Source: Burkholderiales bacterium (GTDB taxonomy: Bacteria > Pseudomonadota > Gammaproteobacteria > Burkholderiales > Burkholderiaceae_C). From it: 5,188 nucleotides of DNA. The position numbers and the translations under genes are program-made. Location: the NCBI GenBank assembly GCA_005793295.1, contig SXSX01000037.1, forward strand, positions 1 to 5,188, read 5' to 3'. Of this stretch, positions 1 through 4,421 are shown piece after piece (within the stretch, counting starts at the first letter, position 1; every line of letters begins with the position of its first letter). A model generated the notes under the pieces. It had not been told where the DNA came from. It saw only the letters and a program-made list of their open reading frames with translations, and made no database searches.

Positions 1-110
1 ATCTCGTGGAGGTCAATATGTTTGAGAAAATCACGCTCAAGCAGATGGTCACCAACGCCATCCACAACGAAGAGGTCGATGTGCTTCAGTTGCAAGACGA
101 GCTGTTCTGA
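1..110 (+). CDS. C-terminal end of an unrecognised protein (5' truncated by the window edge)
   Basis: An open frame enters from the left edge and stops at TGA 108-110. The visible residues end in IHNEEVDVLQLQDELF, an acidic, soluble-looking tail. I do not recognise the family. Within the same frame an ATG at 18 is preceded by a strong ribosome-binding sequence, GGAGGT at 8-13 with a 4-base spacer, so a 30-residue protein starting there is formally possible. The simpler reading is the end of a longer gene, because the frame is open up to the edge. It lies 45 bases upstream of the aldehyde dehydrogenase on the same strand with no terminator-like hairpin between, so the two are probably co-transcribed. 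Confidence 0.5.
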   Translation, partial: LVEVNMFEKITLKQMVTNAIHNEEVDVLQLQDELF

Positions 111-155
111 AATCAGCATCAAAATTTACCGGACACTAGTGAAGAAAGACATTGA

Positions 156-1595
156 ATGACTAATGCAGCACTGACCCCAGCGTTTTCTAAAACACGGATG
201 CAAGAAGTGTTTGACCGGCAAGCCGCTACCGCCTTAAGACTGCGCAGCTCAACCGCAGACGAGCGCATCGCAAAAATTCGCAAGCTACGTGACGCGGTCA
301 TTGCCCATACCGAAGACTGCTACCACGCTGCCTACGCCGACTTTAAAAAACCACCCGGTGAAGTTGATTTGGCTGAAATTTTGCCTATTTGCGTTGAAGC
401 CAATGATGCGATTCGCAAGCTCAAAAAATGGATGAAGCCCGCCCACGTCTGGCCTACGCTTCTGACAGGTGGAACCCGCAGCCATGTTCAATACGTGCCT
501 CGTGGGCGTTGCCTGATCGTTGGGCCTTTTAACTACCCTATCAATTTAACCCTTGCGCCACTGGTATCTGCAGTCGCTGCAGGTAACACAGTAATTTTGA
601 AGCCCTCGGAATTAACGCCCCATATGTCGGCCCTGATTGCAAAGATCGTGGGCGAAGTTTTTTCTGAAGACGAAGTTGCCATCTTCCAAGGCGAGGCTGA
701 TGTGGCCCAAGCCCTGCAAGAATTGCCGTTTGACCATATTTTCTTTACTGGCAGCCCGGCGATTGGAAAGCTCGTGATGGCTGCAGCGGCCAAGAACCTC
801 ACCAGCGTCACGCTCGAACTCGGCGGCAAAAGCCCGACCATTGTGGATGCCAGCGCCAACCTCAAACTGGCAGCTAAAAATATTATGTGGGCCAAGTTTG
901 CTAACTCAGGGCAAACCTGTATCGCACCCGACCATGTCTTTGTGCACGAAAGCGTCAAAGACCAATGGGTTGACATTTGCCGTGAAGAATTGAAAAAAGC
1001 CTATGGCAACAGTTTGACCGACCAACAAAACAGTCCTCATCTGGCACACATGGTTAACGCCCGCCATACTGGCCGCGTCAAAGCATTGCTCGACGATGCC
1101 ACAGCACACGGCGCCCGTTCGTTGACCGGCGGCGGCATGGGAGAGTCCGATTGCTTTATCCAGCCAACCCTGTTGGATAAAGTTCCAGATAGCGCACGCG
1201 TGATGCAAGAAGAAATTTTTGGACCCTTGCTGCCTATCATCGGATTTACGAATCTAGACGAAGTCATCGAGCGCATCAACGCAGGACCCAAACCGCTGGC
1301 TTTATACGTTTACAGCAAAACTGAAAAAAATATTGATGCTGTTTTAACGCGCACCGTCTCAGGCGGGGCTTGCGTTAACCACTCACTCATGCAATTCTTA
1401 CAAGGCAACCTGCCTTTCGGCGGAGTGAATAACTCAGGTATTGGCAACGCCCACGGGCATTACGGCTTCAAAGCCTTCAGCCATGAGCGCGGAGTGGTTC
1501 GAACCCAGTTCTCTTTTGCAGCGACTCTTTTCTCTGCTGGCGAAGTTCCGCCGATCATTCGTAAATTGATGCGTTCGGCTTTCAAAATTTTATAA
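156..1595 (+). CDS. Aldehyde dehydrogenase family protein, class-3-like
   Basis: This 479-residue protein should oxidise an aldehyde to the carboxylate with NAD(P)+; the substrate cannot be read from sequence. Seen directly: PFNYP at 124-128 with the oxyanion-hole Asn126, KPSE at 149-152 of the cofactor-binding region, the nucleotide-fold turn FTGSPAIGK at 197-205, ELGGKSP with general-base Glu221, the catalytic cysteine in SGQTC (Cys255), EEIFGP at 352-357, and NLPFGGVNNSGIG at 418-430. All key residues are present. The length and the compact N-terminus without an oligomerisation extension suit the ALDH3-like branch, which includes fatty-aldehyde and coniferyl-aldehyde enzymes. The C-terminus (about 450-479) is hydrophobic and basic, as in membrane-associated ALDH3 members, but no clear transmembrane helix is visible. 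The ATG at 156 has a weak purine-rich site, GAAGAAAG at 141-148, 7 bases upstream. The gene ends just before an intrinsic terminator. Confidence 0.95.
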   Translation: MTNAALTPAFSKTRMQEVFDRQAATALRLRSSTADERIAKIRKLRDAVIAHTEDCYHAAYADFKKPPGEVDLAEILPICVEANDAIRKLKKWMKPAHVWPTLLTGGTRSHVQYVPRGRCLIVGPFNYPINLTLAPLVSAVAAGNTVILKPSELTPHMSALIAKIVGEVFSEDEVAIFQGEADVAQALQELPFDHIFFTGSPAIGKLVMAAAAKNLTSVTLELGGKSPTIVDASANLKLAAKNIMWAKFANSGQTCIAPDHVFVHESVKDQWVDICREELKKAYGNSLTDQQNSPHLAHMVNARHTGRVKALLDDATAHGARSLTGGGMGESDCFIQPTLLDKVPDSARVMQEEIFGPLLPIIGFTNLDEVIERINAGPKPLALYVYSKTEKNIDAVLTRTVSGGACVNHSLMQFLQGNLPFGGVNNSGIGNAHGHYGFKAFSHERGVVRTQFSFAATLFSAGEVPPIIRKLMRSAFKIL

Positions 1596-1599
1596 GCGG

Positions 1600-1628
1600 C
1601 ATGGGCGCCCAAAAGGCGCTCATGTTTT
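1600..1628 (+). terminator. Intrinsic terminator after the aldehyde dehydrogenase gene
   Basis: The stop codon TAA (1593-1595) is followed by an inverted repeat: CATGGGCGCC at 1600-1609, loop CAAAA at 1610-1614, and GGCGCTCATG at 1615-1624. This gives 10 pairs including one G-T wobble. The stem runs straight into TTTT at 1625-1628. It separates the dehydrogenase transcript from the downstream three-gene set. Confidence 0.8.
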
Positions 1629-1667
1629 CACTAATTTTGAGAATAAACGCGAAAAAGCAATTACAGT

Positions 1668-1705
1668 AATGTTTTTAATGTACTCGGGCATTTTGACGAA
1701 TGTAC
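1668..1705 (+). repeat. Short direct repeats (AATGT / AATGTAC) upstream of the three-gene set
   Basis: AATGT occurs at 1668-1672, 1677-1681 and 1699-1703; the last two extend to AATGTAC (1677-1683 and 1699-1705), 22 bases apart, about two helical turns. They lie between the upstream terminator and the first gene of the operon, where a promoter is expected. A CATAAT at 1721-1726 could be a -10 element, but I see no -35 at a normal distance; TTGACG at 1693-1698 is 22 bases away. The repeats could be an operator or chance in A+T-rich DNA. Confidence 0.25.
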
Positions 1706-1784
1706 AGTTTCAGTGGCTTCCATAATTTCTCACAAATGCGCGAGCTTTGGGCTTTGAAAAGTCACCTTCAAAAAAAGGCCGCCC

Positions 1785-2222
1785 ATGCTGTTTGAGCATT
1801 GCGCCCAATGCCAACGGTGTTGTCACATCGAAGAAGATTTTCCGCCCCTCGAGGTTTCATTAACCAAGGAAGAAGCGCAGGTTTACGGCAGTATTTGTAT
1901 CGAGAACCATTGCAAGCATTTAGGAGACCGGGGTTGTGATTTGGGTGAGGCCAAACCAGTGAGCTGCAAGTTGTACCCCTTATCCTTTGAACCCCGCTCA
2001 CGAACATTTCAATTTGATGTGGAATGCCCTCTTAAGGACCGCTATTTCGCACAATTGTCCGACCCAGAAAGTGACGCCTCCTTGCATCTTCTGAGCATGT
2101 CAAATATTATCAAAGGCTTAGAAAAAACTGACCGCGAATTTCTAGAAAAGAATTATGCAATCGATGTTGATTACTTCGAATTAGAAACCTTGCCAGTCAG
2201 TCCCTTTAAGCCAAAAATATAG
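1785..2222 (+). CDS. CxxCxxCC (YkgJ/UPF0153-type) metal- or cluster-binding protein
   Basis: This 145-residue protein has the signature of the YkgJ / putative zinc- or iron-chelating family. The N-terminus carries CAQCQRCC (Cys6, Cys9, Cys12, Cys13), followed by further conserved-looking cysteines at 43, 51, 61 and 81 in the typical context HCKHLGDRGCDL and PVSCKLYPLSFE. Cys38 is an extra one. There is no signal peptide or membrane segment, so it is cytoplasmic. The family is poorly characterised; metal binding is an annotation based on the cysteines, and as I recall flagellin lysine methylase FliB carries a related cysteine pattern. The ATG at 1785 has a fair ribosome-binding site, AAAAGG at 1773-1778 with a 6-base spacer. 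Starting any later would lose the first cysteine motif. It is the first gene of a tight set, 2 bases before the next start. The exact metal or cluster and the substrate are unknown. Confidence 0.85.
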   Translation: MLFEHCAQCQRCCHIEEDFPPLEVSLTKEEAQVYGSICIENHCKHLGDRGCDLGEAKPVSCKLYPLSFEPRSRTFQFDVECPLKDRYFAQLSDPESDASLHLLSMSNIIKGLEKTDREFLEKNYAIDVDYFELETLPVSPFKPKI

Positions 2223-2224
2223 AC

Positions 2225-3097
2225 ATGCGCATGCAATTTACCGAAAACCAAGAAACCTTGGAGGTTCACGATCAAGCGCAAGGCGATCCTGAACACTTCG
2301 ATTTAGAACATCAATCTTGGAACGCTGAAAATTTATGTGTTGAAAGTTACCACGAAGACATTCTTTACTACACCTCGCGCTGGGATGCGTTGTGTCCTTA
2401 TGTGAATGTTTCTCCTGAGATGATTGCAATGGCCCAAAAGCCATTCATTGTTTATGCAATCCCACCTGAGAGCCCTTACGGCGTTCCTATCAATGACAAA
2501 TATGGATTGGTGCATGCGGGATCAGAGGAATTTTGGAATGAGCCGCGGCGATGCAGAAAATTTAAAGAACTTGAGAAGTTATGCAAAGACTTAATAACAA
2601 CAACCAGCGTGATTTCAGGAAAGAACGTTAGCGTTGAAGATGTTTACGCGATGGGCGGCGAACATTTTGCCAACTACTACATCCACGACCAAGAAGTTGA
2701 AGGCTTTGTCGATTACATCCGTGACCTCGACATCTTGCTGATTCAAGTTCACGCGCCCAACGGCGACCTCGTACTTACCGATGTTTCAATTTTGCTGCCT
2801 GAGCGCAGTCAGGTTTACGGAAGTTTTTGTCAATGGAGTCGCGACTATAAAAACAAATCTCCCGGAATTTACGCTTGCCTTTTGGCTTCGCGCTGGACAG
2901 CGGACAATGGCTATCAATACTACAACTTAGGGCCGGTCGATGACTACGGCTACAAAGCGCTTTTCGTGACCAACCATGAGCCGATTTTTGCGTTAGCACT
3001 CACAGATGCCGATCATCCTTTGGCTTTGGACACCACCTCACCATTGCACACAGACTTCAAACCCGAAGTTTGGAATCAGATACGCCGTACCACCTAA
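2225..3097 (+). CDS. Protein of unknown function with a GNAT-like C-terminal half
   Basis: I do not recognise this 290-residue family with certainty. The first 40 residues are acidic and probably disordered. The middle contains YYTSRWDALCPYVNVSP (48-64). The C-terminal half has a strand-turn-strand stretch (about 168-205), then a helix and strand in SPGIYACLLASRWTADNGYQ to YYNLG (212-236), and YGYKALFVTN at 241-250. That order of helix, G-Y-x-Y-Y-x-LG strand and aromatic or basic loop recalls GNAT-fold acyltransferases and the C-terminal part of bacterial aminoacyl-tRNA-protein transferases, but this is fold-level pattern reading only. There is no signal peptide or membrane segment. The start is 2 bases after the upstream stop with no clear ribosome-binding site, which suggests translational coupling; an in-frame ATG at 2231 is an alternative. 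It sits between a CxxCxxCC protein and a SET methyltransferase, which suggests a shared job in modifying a protein or small molecule. Confidence 0.8.
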   Translation: MRMQFTENQETLEVHDQAQGDPEHFDLEHQSWNAENLCVESYHEDILYYTSRWDALCPYVNVSPEMIAMAQKPFIVYAIPPESPYGVPINDKYGLVHAGSEEFWNEPRRCRKFKELEKLCKDLITTTSVISGKNVSVEDVYAMGGEHFANYYIHDQEVEGFVDYIRDLDILLIQVHAPNGDLVLTDVSILLPERSQVYGSFCQWSRDYKNKSPGIYACLLASRWTADNGYQYYNLGPVDDYGYKALFVTNHEPIFALALTDADHPLALDTTSPLHTDFKPEVWNQIRRTT

Positions 3098-3109
3098 AAG
3101 CAAAGCACC

Positions 3110-3532
3110 ATGTCGACCTTAAAAAAGAAAATTCTGAAGCATCTGCAAGAAGAGGTTTACTGCCACTTAGGTATTTCACCTGTTCACGGCATCGGAGTGT
3201 TTGCAATTCGCGACATCCCCAAAGGGGTCAACCCCATGCGCACGTGGAGCGATGCCAAGGAAGTTAAATTCACCCACAAAGAGCTCCAAAGCGTTCCCCA
3301 AAGTGTAAAAAAAGAACTTCGTATCTTTTGCTACTACGATAAAGAAAGTATGGAGGTACCTGCCGTAGGTATGCACACCTTGAATATGGCGGTCTACCTT
3401 AACCATTCTAAAAAACCGAGCGTTAAATACCGAAAAAATGGACAACTCGTTACCTTGCGGGCTATCCAATCGGGGGAAGAGCTTATGCTCGACTATGACA
3501 TTAGCTTTGGTGAAAAGCACATTTTTAACTAA
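3110..3532 (+). CDS. Small SET-domain protein, probable protein-lysine methyltransferase
   Basis: The 140-residue protein is almost entirely a SET domain. Visible motifs in order: HGIGVFAIRDIPKG at 26-39 (cofactor-binding GxG region), YLNHSKKPSVKY at 96-107 (the NHS signature, Asn98-His99-Ser100, where other SET proteins read NHSCxPN), and GEELMLDYD at 122-130 with Tyr129 at the catalytic tyrosine position. There is no cysteine-rich pre-SET or post-SET region, so it resembles minimal bacterial and viral SET proteins. By family knowledge it should move a methyl group from S-adenosylmethionine to a lysine of a target protein; the target is unknown. It starts 12 bases after the preceding stop with only a weak A-rich ribosome site, so it is most likely the third gene of the operon. 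No convincing T-run terminator follows; a 5-bp hairpin at 3542-3555 is the only candidate. Confidence 0.88.
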   Translation: MSTLKKKILKHLQEEVYCHLGISPVHGIGVFAIRDIPKGVNPMRTWSDAKEVKFTHKELQSVPQSVKKELRIFCYYDKESMEVPAVGMHTLNMAVYLNHSKKPSVKYRKNGQLVTLRAIQSGEELMLDYDISFGEKHIFN

Positions 3533-3548
3533 ACAGGCTTCGGTGCGC

Positions 3549-3577
3549 TTGCACCTGCTGACGCTTTGCGCTAAAAT
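3549..3577 (+). promoter_or_regulatory. Candidate sigma70 promoter of the lipoprotein gene
   Basis: TTGCAC at 3549-3554 and TAAAAT at 3572-3577 are separated by exactly 17 bases. The -10 matches consensus at 5 of 6 positions, the -35 only at TTG. Transcription would begin near 3584 and leave a leader of about 50 bases. The -35 overlaps the right arm of a small hairpin (GGTGC 3542-3546, GCACC 3551-3555). Confidence 0.45.
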
Positions 3578-3579
3578 TA

Positions 3580-3618
3580 GTGAAGGGATGACAAAGTAAA
3601 AAGGTATTAAACCTTCAC
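3580..3618 (+). promoter_or_regulatory. Inverted repeats in the lipoprotein leader
   Basis: GTGAAGG at 3580-3586 is the exact reverse complement of CCTTCAC at 3612-3618, giving a 7-bp stem. A second, competing 5-bp hairpin lies inside: AAGGT at 3601-3605, loop ATTAA, and ACCTT at 3611-3615. The two share the CCTT arm, so only one can form at a time. They sit between the candidate promoter and the start codon and could be a DNA operator or an RNA leader structure. No known riboswitch is recognised. Confidence 0.35.
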
Positions 3619-3636
3619 TTTGAATTGACAGGATCC

Positions 3637-4053
3637 ATGGTTTTACACCGTCGTGCGCTGCTCGCCATTGCTACCCTTTGCTTAACTGGCTGCGCGAGCT
3701 ATTCATCCAAGGCCATCGGCAGCATAGACAACCAAAATCCTGCCTTCAACTCGGCCGATTGCCAAACCGCCCGTCAAAACGCGTGGGTACACGAAGATTT
3801 AAAACAAATCAAACTCGTAGCCGGTCCCTCATTGCTACTTTTCGCAGGCCCAGTTTTAGCCATCCCCGTTCTCCTAGCAAATGTGGGGCTCAATACCGCC
3901 GATCACCTCAAAGCCAATGACATTAAATCGCTCTGTGCCGGTAAGGCGTTGACCCCCGACGAGCTCACGCAAAGTATTGTGATTGATACTGGGTTAGCTG
4001 CCGCTACTGCTGCCTTACTACCGGGTGGAACGGCGCTTGCAAGCAAGCCTTAG
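3637..4053 (+). CDS. Small lipoprotein of unknown function
   Basis: From the ATG at 3637 the product has 138 residues. It begins with a short basic stretch and hydrophobic core ending in the lipobox LTGC, so signal peptidase II would cleave before Cys19. Ala follows the cysteine, which suggests outer-membrane rather than inner-membrane retention. A second long hydrophobic stretch, about residues 58-86, is rich in leucine, glycine and proline and may insert in a membrane. The C-terminus (118-138) is also Ala/Gly-rich. After processing, Cys42 and Cys100 remain and could form a disulfide. AGGA at 3630-3633 lies only 3 bases from the ATG, which is close. A TTG at 3625 is in frame but has no ribosome site and would add four residues before the signal peptide, so I prefer the ATG. 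I do not recognise the family. It has its own candidate promoter and is probably independent of the upstream operon. Confidence 0.8.
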   Translation: MVLHRRALLAIATLCLTGCASYSSKAIGSIDNQNPAFNSADCQTARQNAWVHEDLKQIKLVAGPSLLLFAGPVLAIPVLLANVGLNTADHLKANDIKSLCAGKALTPDELTQSIVIDTGLAAATAALLPGGTALASKP

Positions 4054-4075
4054 CATTGTCTGCCAAGCGAATTTC

Positions 4076-4095
4076 AATCCGCCAAATCGCGGATT
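4076..4095 (+). other. Hairpin downstream of the lipoprotein gene, possible weak terminator
   Basis: AATCCGC at 4076-4082 and GCGGATT at 4089-4095 form a perfect 7-bp stem with loop CAAATC. It lies 22 bases after the lipoprotein stop. The bases after it are AAACAATG, not a T-run, so it would be a poor intrinsic terminator on its own; transcript-end protection is as likely. Confidence 0.4.
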
Positions 4096-4120
4096 AAACA
4101 ATGTAAATCAACCAGTCGAC

Positions 4121-4154
4121 AAAAAAGTCAGGTTGCACTACAACCTATTGACTT
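4121..4154 (-). terminator. Intrinsic terminator for a minus-strand gene ending at 4145
   Basis: Read on the minus strand, the hairpin has AAGTC (4154-4150), a 3-base bulge, AGGTTG (4146-4141), loop TAGTG, CAACCT (4135-4130) and GACTT (4129-4125), then a T-run that extends to 4121. The stem is 11 bp with one bulge. The bulge and first pairs contain the stop codon TAG (4147-4145) of the reading frame described next. Its position supports that frame being the end of a real gene. Confidence 0.6.
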
Positions 4155-4229
4155 GGCGGGGCAGGAAGGTCTGTAGCACTAACTTGCTCAGGCTCTGAGG
4201 GTGCCGGATTCTGGTGGCGACGGGAATTC
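4145..4229 (-). pseudogene. C-terminal remnant of an unrecognised minus-strand gene, cut off at the composition break
   Basis: The minus-strand frame ending in TAG at 4147-4145 reads as a proline-rich, hydrophilic tail (HQNPAPSEPEQVSATDLP then APPSQ). It is followed directly by an intrinsic terminator, as a genuine C-terminus would be. Upstream of roughly 4229-4265 the same frame stays open but becomes arginine-rich, low-information sequence inside G+C-rich DNA, and then overlaps the AraC-family gene in another frame. I infer that the real gene lost its 5' portion at the break. The upper coordinate is approximate. Such short basic-then-proline-rich tails are common at the cytoplasmic ends of membrane proteins, but the family cannot be identified. 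It may be an artefact of a chimeric assembly rather than a true pseudogene. Confidence 0.4.
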
Positions 4230-4246
4230 GAACTTATCGCCGTCCT

Positions 4247-4263
4247 GGGTCGGCTTCCGACCC
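4247..4263. repeat. Perfect 7-bp hairpin at the composition break
   Basis: GGGTCGG at 4247-4253 and CCGACCC at 4257-4263 are exact reverse complements around the loop CTT. There is no T-run on either side. It lies at the edge of the G+C-rich block and could be a transcript-end structure for the AraC-family gene or part of a repeated intergenic element. Confidence 0.5.
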
Positions 4264-4340
4264 GAAGGAGACTACCGCCTCGCTGACTCGGTTGCTGAAG
4301 TCCGGTCGCTCGGCCTCGCAATTGCAGTCGCGGGAAGCTC

Positions 4341-4364
4341 GGCCGCTGGCAGCACCAGCGGGCC
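4341..4364 (-). terminator. Strong hairpin downstream of the AraC-family gene, possible terminator without a T-run
   Basis: GGCCGCTGG at 4341-4349 pairs with CCAGCGGGCC at 4355-4364 around loop CAGCA, 9 pairs with one bulged G. It begins about 57 bases past the stop codon of the minus-strand regulator. It lacks a T-run on the minus strand, which is frequent in G+C-rich genomes, so termination is plausible but unproven. Confidence 0.35.
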
Positions 4365-4421
4365 TCGATGAGACGGCACACGCCGCCCGCTTCTCCGATC
4401 ACTCGGCGCCGCGCCGCTTGC

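Larger units (their letters stand above)
4230..4421. other. G+C-rich intergenic segment between the composition break and the AraC-family gene
   Basis: Together with the preceding gene remnant, this makes the longest stretch without a complete gene (4054-4421). It contains no credible protein: the plus-strand open frame here is arginine- and proline-rich and has no recognisable motif. The only structures I see are the hairpins at 4247-4263 and 4341-4364, listed separately. Counted G+C rises from 24 of 60 at 4081-4140, through 33 of 60 (4141-4200) and 37 of 60 (4201-4260), to 44 of 60 at 4381-4440. Confidence 0.6.

Noticed and set aside
906..1208. Minus-strand open frames within the aldehyde dehydrogenase gene
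   Set aside because: The plus strand encodes all catalytic motifs of the dehydrogenase continuously; the antisense frames show no motif or start signal.
1693..1726. TTGACG and CATAAT as a sigma70 promoter for the three-gene set
   Set aside because: The spacer is 22 bases, well outside the usual 16-18, so it is not annotated as a promoter.
3070..3267. Plus-strand open frame spanning the junction of the second and third operon genes
   Set aside because: It overlaps the SET gene out of frame and has no motif, while the SET frame is clearly the coding one.
4211..4232. Minus-strand sequence resembling the 3' end of a tRNA (TTCGAAT followed by a stretch ending GCCACCA), a possible integrase attachment site at the composition break
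   Set aside because: From the T-loop to the terminal CCA there are 14 bases where a tRNA needs 16, no tRNA body or matching acceptor strand is visible upstream, and no integrase gene is present.
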